NCBI GenBank assembly: GCA_022539475.1
Contig: VCMS01000141.1
Location: 1 to 64,000, forward strand
Reading direction: 5' to 3'
DNA: 64,000 nt
Source: Gracilaria domingensis
Taxonomy: Eukaryota; Rhodophyta; Florideophyceae; Gracilariales; Gracilariaceae
Shown: piece after piece, positions 45,308 to 56,103 of the stretch
How positions within the stretch are numbered: position 1 is the first letter of the stretch
Layout: every line of letters begins with the position of its first letter
The notes under the pieces: model-generated
Database searches by the model: none
The model's input: only the letters and a program-made list of their open reading frames with translations
What the model was told of the DNA's origin: nothing
Translations under genes and position numbers: made by a program

Positions 45308-46961
45308 AGAGGAACTGACGCCCCCGGCGGATGCTATGTCCTGAGCCCACATGCCGGTCGGAGCGGGACCCGCTACAGCGGGTGGGACAACAACCACGAC
45401 TTCGTCGTCGTCGCCCATAGCCTCGGGCTCCGGTACAACCTCCCCGCCCTCTGGGCTCCCCTCATCCATGGCGCTTCCTCCCTCTGCAGGGTCATCACCG
45501 TCATCGTCGACGTATACGAACGCACGCGGGTGCCCTTCCAGCATATGACGCTCCTCTCGGCGGCGACCAGCCGCCTCAGCGGGACCAATTATCTCCCAAA
45601 TCCATGGGTCAAAGTATACGAAGTCGCCGATATTGACGTTCCGTTCCGGAGAACGGTCCGACTGCCGACGAACCCCCGTCGGAAACCTGACTAGCAGGCA
45701 CCCCATTCCAGTCAATCTGGTCGATGACGTCCACCAAAGCAGTGGCTTCGCTCGCATTGCGGACCGAGCCGAGCACTTCGGAGAGATTCAATGCCCGGAT
45801 CGCTTGCCGGATGAGCTCCGGGATGAACCACACCCGGTACGAATCATATGCCTCGATGAAGAGGAAAGCCGCAACGCGAACGGTCCATTCTGTGGCAAGA
45901 ATGCTCCACACGACGCGAGGCGGATCGTTCATGAAATACGAGCCTTTGTAAGTTAGGCAGGGCGGTAGCTCTACGTGACACACTCGTGGGACTTCGACCG
46001 CAGGCCAGAACGACGGCAGCGGCAGGTATCGCCCAGTATGGGAGTGACGCGCGATGCGCTCAACCTTCGTGCACTGGTACGGCACCAGTACCCCGAAGCG
46101 GGAGCGCCATTTCCTCTCGAATCTGAGGCCTTCATGGAACTGGGACCGTGCTGGACGGCAAAGATACCGGAACTCGGCGCGAAGGATAGGCCGAGCCCAC
46201 AGGATCAACTCCTGCTGCGGCTGAACGGTGTCCGAATATCGGTCGATTTCGTCCAACGCGTTGGCCAGGTGGTCGCCGTAGCCGATCTCGCCGAAAGTTC
46301 GGTAACGTGCCACATCATACTGGTACTGCGCCGGGACCAGATGTTCGTTCGGAGCTCGGAAGTGTCGCGCGTACCCAATGCGGGCGATCTCATTGCGAGC
46401 GAATTGTCTCGTCTCGTTTCGACCTACAAATAGGCACCTCGGTCTGACCGCAACGCGGACGATCCAGTCCCATGAACGGGTAGCCTCAGCAGAAAGCCCA
46501 TAAGGGAGTTGACCGTCGACAGCGTACGAGTCGACGAGCTCGGTATCCCGAACGGCCTCGGCGTTAAGCCAGGGAGCCTGGGCGAAAAGGAAACTGTGCC
46601 GGTGCGGATCCCGGATGCGTTACGCGCTTGCGGTAGGCCATCCACCCAGCGTAGCTAGCATCTCGGCGTTGAACCAATCCCACACGGGCGCGGGGCCAGC
46701 CTGAGCTGGAGCGTGATCCTGTCCGGAAGAACCCGGCTGGGAGGCAGCCGCCGACTGCGGAAGAGATACAGACCGAAACGGCGGGTTGGAAGCTTGCATA
46801 CGCGCCGTCGAAAACGGATGGGCGTTCGGTGTGTTGGAAATCGCGGGAGGGCTCGAGATGGCGAGGTTCGCTATTGACACCGGAGGTGTTGGTGGCTCCG
46901 AACAGTTCTCGGCAGACCCGTCTTGGGAGACTTCGTTATATACCTCCATCGCGAGGGGCAT
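45296..46961 (-). pseudogene. Gypsy-A antisense coding-like region
   Basis: Antisense to the element, between integrase and the right LTR, long minus-strand stretches have a coding-like composition: a Pro/Ser-rich start (about 46960-46640) and ordered sequence (ELILWARPILRAEFRYLCRP, VVWSILATEWTVRVAAFLFI, WFIPELIRQAIRALNLSEVL; about 46310-45610). An acidic end follows (about 45600-45300). Antisense genes in this position are known from some large plant gypsy groups. I recognise no domain. It is fossil sequence and may be broken. Confidence 0.5.
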
Positions 46962-46987
46962 CGAGCCGACGGAGTCGGTGTCTCAGC

Positions 46988-47002
46988 CTGAGAAGGGGGA
47001 GA
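46988..47002 (+). promoter_or_regulatory. Gypsy-A polypurine tract
   Basis: GAGAAGGGGGAGA abuts the right LTR, as expected for the plus-strand primer of LTR retroelements. Confidence 0.8.
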
Positions 47003-47856
47003 TGTAGAGCAAAACGCCCTTCGTGGGGATGCACCGAGGTGTTTTTCATAGTTTTTGGATCCGTTACCGGCTTCAACACCTCATGTTATGAGAGGTTACT
47101 GTATTGATGGCCCCATTTTGGGGTATGCCTAGGAAGGGTAGTGTTTCTGCACACGTGTGCTGAGTTGGCCCGATGCTGGGTGCGCCGTGGCAAGCCTGCC
47201 ACGGTTTCACACGTGTAGGATGTTGGCCGGAAACGCCGGATAGTTAAATATTTTTAATTGATATTTTCAAGCGCCATATATAGGTGGCGGCATTTGCCGC
47301 CTCTGTACCGGAAGTAAACCTCAAGGAGGCTTCTGGCTCTGAATTTCTTGCCGCTTGTGAACGGTCTTCGTCCCTAATCCGGCAAGCCGCCACAATTCCG
47401 GGCTAGTCATCCGACCTTTACCACTGAGGAGTTCTAGACCGTCGTTACGGCATCTTTTTTGTTGTTTTATTGTTATTATTTCCGTCATACGGCTTCTATC
47501 GCTCTGCCCTGTTATACAGGTTTGACCCACATTTCCTGGGAATATTCCTCGATCTCGCGAGTCAGTGCACCGCTGCGCGGCTCGTTGGTTGCCCGTTTTG
47601 CCCAACACCAATGGTTTGGATATCTCCACTCGCTGTGGTTCGCCGGAAATAACCGGATTCTACGCCGATTCTACCCACCCCAACCTCCGGCTGCACGCCC
47701 AGGACGGGGCTGCCCGGATTTACACCCGGCCTGTGTCAGTCCTACCGGAGGGTTCTACCACCGACCATACCCCTATAGGGAGCGGGGCTCGAACACCGTG
47801 TAGGTGCGCTTTCCGCGACGCGGTCCTTGTTTGCCCACTCGTGGGATTGCACCACA
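47003..47856 (+). repeat. Gypsy-A right LTR
   Basis: It is 854 bases, the same length as the left LTR, and differs from it at about 20 positions by eye, mostly substitutions. It ends GCACCACA and is followed directly by ACAAG. Confidence 0.93.
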
Positions 47857-47861
47857 ACAAG
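47857..47861. repeat. Target-site duplication of Gypsy-A, right (ACAAG)
   Basis: It matches 36083-36087 exactly. Confidence 0.9.
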
Positions 47862-49242
47862 TATCCAGTTGCAAAGCCTAATTTTGTGAAGAATGTCCAT
47901 CCAGAAGAAAGAAAACGGGTATCGATTTCTCCACAAATTTGCATATGAGCTACAATAGGTGCCCAATTATGAGAGGAAGTATTTCTTTCATTGTCAAACC
48001 CCATTTGGTGGCGACGATAAGCCCATATCCGAACAGCCAGTGTTCAGAACAAAGAGAGTGCAGACTGCATTGGGATGAAATACTTCCTTATACTGACCCA
48101 TCAACCATCCTGACATGTTGTCCTTGCCCTCACTCACAAAGATTGGCGGCGCTTTACGAACAGAAGCTGAGACCGCCAAAACAGTTCTAACATGCCTAGA
48201 ACATTTGTTTCTAACAAATGTCGCTCGATACCAACCGTGTTTTGATAATGCAATGCAGACCGTCTCGAATTTTTTATAAACTAAGGGTCAATTGCCGTTA
48301 CGTCCAAGTTCTAAACATATTCGGTTTTTTTGAAGAACGTAGGGTTGAAATGATGTACGGGCCGAAGGCAATCTGCAAAGGTTCAAACTTGTTCCGGGTT
48401 CTTGGCAAGAACTTTGACGGCCTGCTTTGAATCCATTTTGCAAAGAGAGATGTTTCGACAGCGTGTCCTGCAAGCCTGTAGTGTGCTGTCAAAGGGTATT
48501 ACACTGCTGAAAAGCTTTCTTTCATCGTCCGCGATCTGTATCGTGATGTACTGTGCCGCAACGATGTTTACGACGAATCATCTTTCTATAGCGCGGTGCA
48601 TGTTGCGGGCAATAAGTTCGTTTTTTTCGTCACCCAGAATTGGCTTTAGTACTGCACGATGGACTAAAGCATTTTAAGTTTGACCTGGTTCTTGGTCGAC
48701 ACAGCAACTCCGAGGCGATGTAGTGTGGTCTTTGCTGTTCCTGTTTGCGTAAGAATTGTGCTTGTGCGCGCCTGATTTTGAAGCAAAAGCAAGGCGTGCA
48801 TTTTCTGCGCGCTCATTGACTGTTCAGTTGAACTACACGCTTTTTAAAACGTTTTGTCTCCGCATAGAGAGCCGCATTTCTTGTAGCTGGAAGTTAAAAG
48901 TCACAAGCAGTCAATAGAAGTAAGGATCCGTATCTATGCTGAATGAGTGTCCGGTTTGTGTTTTGAACGACAAAGAGTCTCCATTGCTCGCGCAAAAAGT
49001 GAACAGTGGCTACATAGTACTTAATGACTATTAGTCAAGGCGTTTGGTCAGTGAAAACTGTGATTAGACCATATTCGAAGGTTTTACAAAAACACGATGA
49101 TTTTAGTCGTTTTTATCGTGTGAAATGTAGACAGTACTCTTTAACTCGGGTTCTCGAGAAGTAAAAATTAATTGATTGGAGTCCAAATAAACTCGTTTTT
49201 CATATTCAGCCGTTTTGAAGAATAACCTTTTCTTTGTCTCAC
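47862..49242. other. Unassigned interval
   Basis: AT-rich sequence with short minus-strand open stretches (for example near 48000-48180 and 48300-48490). They look faintly coding but match nothing I know. It continues the sequence interrupted by Gypsy-A at 36087. Confidence 0.35.
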
Positions 49243-49302
49243 ATAAATTTCCAAGATCAATCGTTACATCTGGACAGTATATGTCGGTGGTAGACATGGA
49301 AG
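49243..49302 (-). repeat. DIRS/Ngaro-like terminal direct repeat, left
   Basis: It is 60 bases and matches 53615-53674 at 56 of 60 positions in the same orientation. On the minus strand both can encode STTDI(Y/F)CPDVT. Confidence 0.85.
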
Positions 49303-49394
49303 TCTGTAGCTCGGCATCCGGCGAAAACAATGCGTTGCAGTAGAGCTGCTGAGCAGCCAATACGAATCGGGCGTTGGGTGCCGTTCGCTATATG

Positions 49395-49680
49395 CTTTCG
49401 AGCATACGCAGCTTTAAGGTCCTTCACTAGGTTAGTTTGCGTCGGCGATCGGCGTTCGTGGTGTTCATGGAACTTGGAGATGGCTGAAGGATACTGCGGC
49501 AACGACGCTGCCGATATCCGACCCTCTTCTGAGAGAAACGCGATGAAGGCCGCGATAGGCCCATCGGAATCCACCAGTGGCTCGATATGTTCCTGTTCAC
49601 AGTAAGAAAACCACTTCTTCAGCTGCACAGAACGGTTGATCCAGCTTGTCTCAGAGTACCCGTACTTCGAGATCAAATTC
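49395..49680 (-). pseudogene. Tyrosine-recombinase core-binding domain
   Basis: The minus strand reads YSETSWINRSVQLKKWFSYC, then DSDGPIAAFIAFLSEEG, then LPQYPSAISKFHEHH and LVKDLKAAYARK. This is the SAM-like four-helix core-binding domain preceding the catalytic domain in DIRS-type and phage-type recombinases. It is fossil sequence within the DIRS/Ngaro-like element. Confidence 0.7.
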
Positions 49681-49869
49681 GCTGCGGCGACCCCACCATT
49701 ATTCCTGCCTTCTCCGGCTGTCCGAGAGAGAACAGACTCCCGAACGCTCGACTGGTACGTCTTTAGCAGCGAATCTTGGCGATCACAACGCTCCACTTTG
49801 GAGCATGGCGACGACCTTGCAACAGAAGGAACGGGAGCTGAGATGGGTGCACGACGCTGAGCCGCTGTG

Positions 49870-51510
49870 CGATTGATCGTAGCCGATGGTACCACTGCTG
49901 ATTCGGCCAGTGAGGAGCGACAAGAACTCCGCGTGCGGATTCGGTGTCTATCTTGTGGATTATGATGTTCAAGAAATCGAACGGGAGGGTCCACAGATGG
50001 CACACGTTCGGATCCCAACGCTCGAGGAGATGCTTGTACAGATACTTGCGCCGAGCGGCGAGACGTTCGCCGAAGGGACGGTCCCAAAATACGTGGCGAT
50101 CGAACTCGTATTCGTGCCTTAACGCTTGTACGAGGTGAAATGTCGCACGAGTATCGTGCGGCAGCCATGTGCGAGAGAAGCGATCAGCAAACTTGTTTAC
50201 CGCGCTCAGGAGCCAGCTCGATTCCACTGTTATGCCCAGGCACGTGAAAACGTTGTGCAGCTTTCGTAACTCGCTCATCATGGCTGGGGACGCCGAGACC
50301 ATCGCATTCAACACCAGAGCAACGGCCTTGTTGCCTTCGTGGATGAGAAGGTGCTTCACGGATTCCAGCTGAAAGTACCTCGCGAATGGGTGTGACAATA
50401 GGAGCCGTACGGCCCGCAACTCTCTGAGGGTTATGGATTGTTGCCGGCCCTTGGCTCGCCACAATCCACGACTTTCCCCTCACAAACCGCGACTCCCGGC
50501 GAGCAGGTTGGGTCCCAGTGTACCACCGAATCCTATGTCGGACGTATCGTTGTGCATAGCTTACTGTGGCGTTGTGGGCTGGAGTGGGCGCCCGTCTCCA
50601 CGAGTGAATGAGCGCCAGTGCCGGATGTCCCGGATACCTTGCCGAGACAGGCGGACCCTGTCTCCGCTCACATGACCACGACGGACTGCAACGGAGATAC
50701 AGTCGTACAAGGACCTGGTGTAGTACCGTGCGAGTGGGTAGGCAAGGGAGAGGGATATACAAACACCGCAGAAATGCCTCAACAACATCACAGGCACTAG
50801 CCGCTTGTGCAGGCAGGCGATACGCAGCAACGCTTTCGTAAGGCCGTGTACTCTGGCCACCTTGTGATCTACCACGAGAACCTGCATCTTCACTGTGTGG
50901 ATATGAAAACCAAGATGGTTTATCTGCTGCGATCCTGTCCATTCTCTCTTGAGGGGATGCCTCGTAATACCAAGACGGTGCAGTAAGCGATCCAGCTTTC
51001 GAGCGGCACTTGCGCAGTCGCGTAGGGTCGAAACAGTGCCAAACGGCGAAGGGGCCAGGAAAAAGTCATTTATGTAAGCCAGTAGCCGATATCCGAAGGA
51101 TTATCGAATGTAACGAACCAATGGCTTGAAGAGCTTAGTAAACCAGAGGGCAGATCGACCCCAGCCAAATGGAAGCGCGACACAACGAAAGTATCGACCG
51201 TTATAGTGAAACAGAAAGTAGTCCCGCATCCGCGGATGCAAAATGAATGCCCTGTAATCTCCCTTGATGTCCCATGAAAGTAGATAGTCGTCCCGCTCTA
51301 AATCCAAGGCGAACGAAGGGATGGTTTCCATCTTGACGGTCCCTCGCTCCCAATGTTTGGACTGTCGACTGAAGTTGACTACGACGCGTGCTTTCATCTC
51401 GCCGGCAGAGTCCGGCCTCCAGACTGTAAACGCGGATGATATCATCTTCCCCTCTCTTACCTTCTCCATAGCATATAGTTCTGTCACTTTCTCATATATA
51501 TGCTCCAAAA
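49870..51510 (-). pseudogene. DIRS-type reverse transcriptase and RNase H region
   Basis: The reverse-transcriptase part (about 51510-51100) contains RPDSAGEMKARVVVNFSRQS, DDYLLSWDIKGDYRAFILHP and CVALPFGWGRSALWFTKL, the DIRS-style LPFG block. The following RNase H area (about 50950-49870) has VVDHKVARVHGL and ends with VLVAPHWPNQQWYHRL, typical of DIRS-type RNase H. It is a broken fossil. Confidence 0.8.
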
Positions 51511-51517
51511 GTCCTTG

Positions 51518-53251
51518 CTAGAGATCCTTCTCCGCGTGGGTTAGATCTACTAGAGACTGGGGAATCGGTGGCAACACTACTCCGTCAGTAAACGGGACGG
51601 ACGGAGGGTCGTATATGCCGTATCTGACGGCTTGTGCCACGAAAGGAGACGCACCCAAAATGCTAACCCATTTGTCAGCCTTTCGGGACGTCTTGCGCCA
51701 AAGTGAACAGATTCCCGTGCCCTCTTTGCGCGAAGCAGCCATTGGAACTGGTGCTTCCCGGAAGCGCCGTCTTTGGGCGCTCCCTTGCTCTTGGATCCCT
51801 TTTGATTAAGCATCGTCCTCGCAATTTACTTGGCAGTTCCGATTTCTAAGCGGGATGACAAAGCTTCGCGGAATGTCCTATGAGCCTCCGAAAAGACTGC
51901 ATTGTGGTGCAATCCCACGAGTGGGCAAACAAGAGCTGCGTCGCGGAAAGCGCACCGACAGAGTGTTCGAAACCTGCTCCATATAGAGGTAGATGCAGCA
52001 GCAGAACCCTCTGATAGGGCCAGCGCGATGCCGGGTGTAAGTCCGGGTGGCCCCGATCTGAGCGTGCAGTCAGAGGTGAAGGGGAAGAATCGGCGTAGGT
52101 ATCCGGTTGTTCCGGCCAGCCACAGCGAGTAAAGATATCTAGCCTAACGGTAGGGAGTGACAGGGGATCAACCAACGAGCCGCACTGCGGAGTACTGACT
52201 CGTGATAAACGGGAATAAGTCCCGAAACTAGTGGGCAAAAACCTGTAAAACAGGGCAGAGAAACGAGAGCCGTATGACGGAAGTAATAACAAAGAAACAA
52301 CAAAAGATGCCGTAACGACGGTCTAGAACTCCTCACTGGTAGAGGTCGGATGACTAGCCCGGAGTTGCGACGGCTTGCCCGATTACGGACGAAGACCGTT
52401 TACAAGCGGCAAGAAAGTCAGATCCAGAAGCCTCCCTGAAATTTACTTGCCGTACAGTGGCGGTAAGACCCGCCACTTATATACGGCACTTGAAAATATC
52501 AATTAAAATATCTAACTATCCAGCGATGCCGGCCAACACACTTCAGGTGTGCAACCGTGGCAGGTTTGCCACGGCGCACCCGGTATCGGGCCAACTTGGC
52601 ACACGTGTGCAGAAGTACTACCCTTCCTAGACATACCCCAAAATAGGGCCACAACCACAGTATCCTCTCATAACTTGAGGTGTCGAAGCCGGTAACGGAT
52701 CAACAAACTATGAAAAACATCTCGGTGCATTCCCACAAGGGGCGTTTTGCTCTACATGCATCGTGGCTCTCCTCGACGAGGAAAGGGGTTGTGCGTGCAA
52801 GCTCGAGTCCTTTGTCAGTGATATATCGGAAGAACTGTCGTCGCATCGTTAAAACCTCAAGGCAGGCTTCCCTGGCTATTTTTGCAGTTGCAAGAAATCG
52901 AATCATCTGGCTTGGGTCACTGGCAGATAATCTTAGTTTCAGTGCTGCTAGCTGTACGTCTAGCTAGATGCCTGCCGCATTGATATACTTTCATTCTTTA
53001 GTTGAACGTCGGTCACGTGTCCTAAGTTCTGCCAAGAACGCGGTGGTATGCCGTTCGGAAAAACCCATGCGATCGACGGTAACGTCCGATCCACGCTCAG
53101 ACATGGTACTTTTGCCCATCATCTTAGAAGCCGCGAGCTCCGAGCAAATTTCTTGATAGTCTCCCCGCAAAGGTTTGCTTTTCTTGCACAAAGGCTTGAA
53201 GAATTGGTGGTCAACAGGCCATGCGTCAGACAATGACGCCTGATCTGCCAT
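51518..53251 (-). pseudogene. DIRS/Ngaro-like gag-type region, split by the solo LTR
   Basis: Helical, charged minus-strand sequence lies upstream of the reverse transcriptase (for example KIAREACLEVLTMRRQFFRY near 52890-52820 and RGDYQEICSELAASKMMGKS near 53170-53110). It sits where gag is expected. The solo LTR at 51903-52756 interrupts it. It is assigned by position and composition only. Confidence 0.45.
51903..52756 (-). mobile_element. Solo LTR of the Gypsy-A family
   Basis: It is 854 bases, reverse-complementary to the Gypsy-A LTRs, and flanked by TGCAT on both sides (51898-51902 and 52757-52761). It arose by LTR-LTR recombination after insertion into the DIRS/Ngaro-like element, so it postdates that element. 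It is visibly more diverged from the Gypsy-A LTRs than they are from each other. Confidence 0.93.
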
Positions 53252-53614
53252 TTATAAAGCTACGTACGCGCTCTGCTGAAGATGTCGCCGCTTCGGTGTG
53301 AAGGGAAGTTTTGTAGTGAGAAAGAAAGGAACATACGGAGAGTTGAAAAGACGGGCAGTAGAGACCGCGCAGATAGGCGTTATATAAATCGACAAGTGTG
53401 CTGCAAAGACTCTGATGACGGCGCGATGTCTCTGCGAGAGCCAGCGTCTGCGAGAGACACTGTCTCTCTTTGTGAGCCGATAAGTGTTTTTCGACCCTGC
53501 CGCGGGCTTGGCTTCTACTACTTGTGTGTGACGTTTGGGTGGGGAGCGATTCGCTGCTCCGCTCGCCATCCTTAGTCTGGGCCTCTTCATGGCTGTGCAG
53601 GACTGACAGTAGTG

Positions 53615-53674
53615 ATAAATTTCCAAAATCCATCGTTACATCTGGACAGAATATGTCGGTGGTGGACATGGAAG
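53615..53674 (-). repeat. DIRS/Ngaro-like terminal direct repeat, right
   Basis: This is the partner of 49243-49302, with four differences in 60 bases. It marks the 5' end of the minus-strand element. Confidence 0.85.
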
Positions 53675-54565
53675 CGTTTAAAAGACGTTTTTAATTTCGT
53701 TTGGCAGAAAACAAATGTGGACTGTTTAGTCTCTGTGTGGGCAACGTAAGTGTTACTAGTGCCGAGCAGCTGCTCATAGAGAAACGCAAAGTCATTTAAA
53801 TCTACCCCGCAAACAAATTTGAAAGTTCTGTCACGACTGCGACATTACGTGTTAGAATTACCGACAGTTTGAAGTATTTAAAAAAAGCTGTTGCTGTCAC
53901 AGAGCTTTGCGTGGCGCAAATTATGCCAAGCAAGACATTCGCGGCAAGGTTGGTGATATATAGTTATTTGAGCACAAGAACCTGCACGTTTACTGCCGAA
54001 TCAGGCCTGATTCTCTTCCAATTAGGATGCTGAAGAATAATATCATTCCGAATGTATCGTTTTTCATTATTTGCGCATTTTTTCTGTAGTTATTGTTTGC
54101 AATTTTTTGTCTTTTTTTCTCCGCAGTCTATCTGGATAAAGGTATATTTGGCAAATGCTTCTTTATTTTACTAGACTTGAAATATACGGGAGCACGTCTT
54201 TTTCGAGTGTTTTTGTGTTCCGTAGCTGTAACCGACGACGCTTTAGCCAAAATGACGTTTTTAATATCCGCATTATCACATATGGCGTTCTATTGCGCCG
54301 ACAAAAGTAGGAGAGAAGGTCACAGGTCGCGGCGGATTCCGTCGCGCTGAGGCTGGAGTTTTGTTTGTCTTGTACAACAAAGAAATTATCTATAATTCTA
54401 ACTGAACAGTTTATGAACATATTTTGGTGCACTTCTTTCCGTTGCAAACTAATGTGCTGCTTCTTTTGTGTTTATCTGCGTCTAAAGACTGCGGAAAGCA
54501 CCGTTATTATGAGCGTCTTGGGATGTAAAGCTGGCTGTCGTACGACTCGCATTTGCCCCAGCATG
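53675..54565. other. AT-rich interval without a gene
   Basis: The sequence is AT-rich with poly-T runs. Its open frames are short and hydrophobic from T-rich codons. I see no domain or repeat boundary before the Gypsy-B LTR starts. Confidence 0.5.
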
Positions 54566-54690
54566 TGTGTGAAGATGCAGCGCAGAAGGGCGTGTGGAGA
54601 AGCATTGAAGAGGAGCGTCTGTTACGCAAAGAAAGCAGATTTTTACTAGAAGCAGCAGGAAGCCCTCAGTATCAAGCAATTAGGGCGGAC

Positions 54691-55003
54691 TCAACGCTGA
54701 ATACGACGCACACCATTCAGGGTAATACGAGTCAACGGCACGTCTCCAGTTCCTACGGATTCGGCGGCGCGAATTAGCTCCTGTAGCGCGGCGCGGATCC
54801 TGAAAACGGCGTCGCGGAAGCCAGCAATGTAGCCCGTGCGGTAATCGTACGTGACGTTGAAGAGAATTTCGTGAATCTCGTCCACGATGGAGGCCTCCTC
54901 TGCCTCTACATCGAGGACTGAGCGGGTACGGGGTAGCATGGGAGGTGGCAGGATAAACGATAGGTGCAAGGGTGGCTGCAGCGACTCGGTAGGATGTCTG
55001 CAA
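54691..55003 (-). other. Antisense open frame inside the Gypsy-B left LTR
   Basis: About 100 codons on the minus strand read ASIVDEIHEILFNVTYDYRT, GYIAGFRDAVFRIRAALQEL and GTGDVPLTRITLNGV, with a helical, protein-like composition. The right LTR has the same frame. No family is recognised. Confidence 0.4.
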
Positions 55004-55607
55004 GGTGACGAAGACAGTCAGGTGGCGTGATGCAGGTATATGTGCAGCACCACTCAGCAGTTGACAGAGTGGTGGCCACGTGGCAATTTACTGGGTGCAC
55101 CTGAGACATTAGTCCACCAATGCATTGGGAAGGAACTGACAATTAATTAGGGAAATTGATTAATTTTCAACAAGAAATTGTTGGGAAGGAATTAATGTCT
55201 TGTTGACAAACCATTACGAACAAAACAGCTGAGGACATGTCGGTGACATGTCCCATGGAAAGGAATTATTACTTGTCAACGAGGAGATAACCTTACATGT
55301 CATCAATCAAATGGAAACGACTCATCGATTCGGGCAAAACTAATGAAATTTCGGACAACTTTTCTGTGGAATGGAAGGCACACGCGACCTGACCTGTCTC
55401 AATGAGAAGCTGCTTCGCGTCTATAAAGAGACGGTCAAGAGACTCATTATGGCCAGGTGGTTATGACCGCATCGAAACAGCAGTTGTGGGAGGAACCAAT
55501 CAAGAAACCCACACAAGACATAAATATACAAGTAGTAACTAGTGAACCTTTAGATTAGAAATACGACTAGTATGCATTCTTTGAGATTATTCAATGGCTC
55601 ATTTCTT

Positions 55608-55615
55608 TATATAAA
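55608..55615 (+). promoter_or_regulatory. TATA box in Gypsy-B left LTR
   Basis: TATATAAA follows ATTCAATGG about 15-20 bases upstream. The same pair occurs at 63640 in the right LTR. It is the likely core promoter of the element. Confidence 0.6.
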
Positions 55616-56103
55616 CCCCCCTCCGAAGAGCGATGGTCTCTAAAATCTGGAGGGGGCAGACCACCTTGACGACCTCACACACACTTCCTTTGGCAAACCA
55701 CCACCACCCTTCAGAGCAGTCTGCTCCCCCTTGCCATCAACCTTCCTACATTCAACCCAACAGTGAGCGGCTTGGTCTCCCGCTTCACAACTCGTCTCTA
55801 CGCGGCTAGTCGTGCTGCCCTGTCTTGAGCTCGCTTGCACTTCTACGCCGTCGCTTGCAACTACCAGTACACAGTTCCGACGAACTTAGGTTGACGTTTG
55901 CGCACCCTTTGCGTTCTTTCGCTCCCCACCCAGCTGTGGACTACTCTAGTTTGCTGTCACAGGGCTGCTGATCTTTGCTGCCTACCATACGCTAGCAACA
56001 ACAGAACGCTACGTTGCCGTCAACAACAGCACGACGGCTGGTACCCCCTGGTGTTTCGTTTCTGCAGTTGGGTTGTCACCACCCGTGCCATTCGTCCACA
56101 AAA

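Larger units (their letters stand above)
36088..47856 (+). mobile_element. Gypsy-A: Ty3/gypsy LTR retrotransposon with chromodomain
   Basis: This 11.77-kb element has two 854-bp LTRs, an ACAAG target duplication and the domain order gag, aspartic protease, reverse transcriptase, RNase H, integrase, so it is Ty3/gypsy. The integrase ends in a chromodomain, as in chromoviruses. Between integrase and the right LTR are a micro-hairpin array and an antisense coding-like region. The LTRs differ at about 20 sites (roughly 2.3 percent), so the insertion is fairly old. The element is complete in outline but broken, with roughly four interruptions in its genes. A solo LTR of the same family lies at 51903-52756. 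Confidence 0.92.
49243..53674 (-). mobile_element. DIRS/Ngaro-like tyrosine-recombinase retroelement
   Basis: Read on the minus strand, the order is a gag-like region, reverse transcriptase, RNase H and a tyrosine-recombinase core-binding domain, the order of DIRS-type elements. No DDE integrase or aspartic protease is seen. The 60-bp ends are direct repeats rather than LTRs, as in the split direct repeats of the Ngaro/PAT groups. Without the 854-bp solo LTR inserted at 51903-52756, the element is about 3.6 kb. It is a broken fossil with several interruptions. Confidence 0.75.
54566..55968 (+). repeat. Gypsy-B left LTR (at least this long)
   Basis: It is identical to 62598-64000 apart from about six bases. 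The true end lies beyond 55968, probably near 56030, just before a TGGTACCCC that could be the primer-binding site. It contains CAAT (about 55590), a TATATAAA at 55608-55615, and an antisense open frame. Confidence 0.88.
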
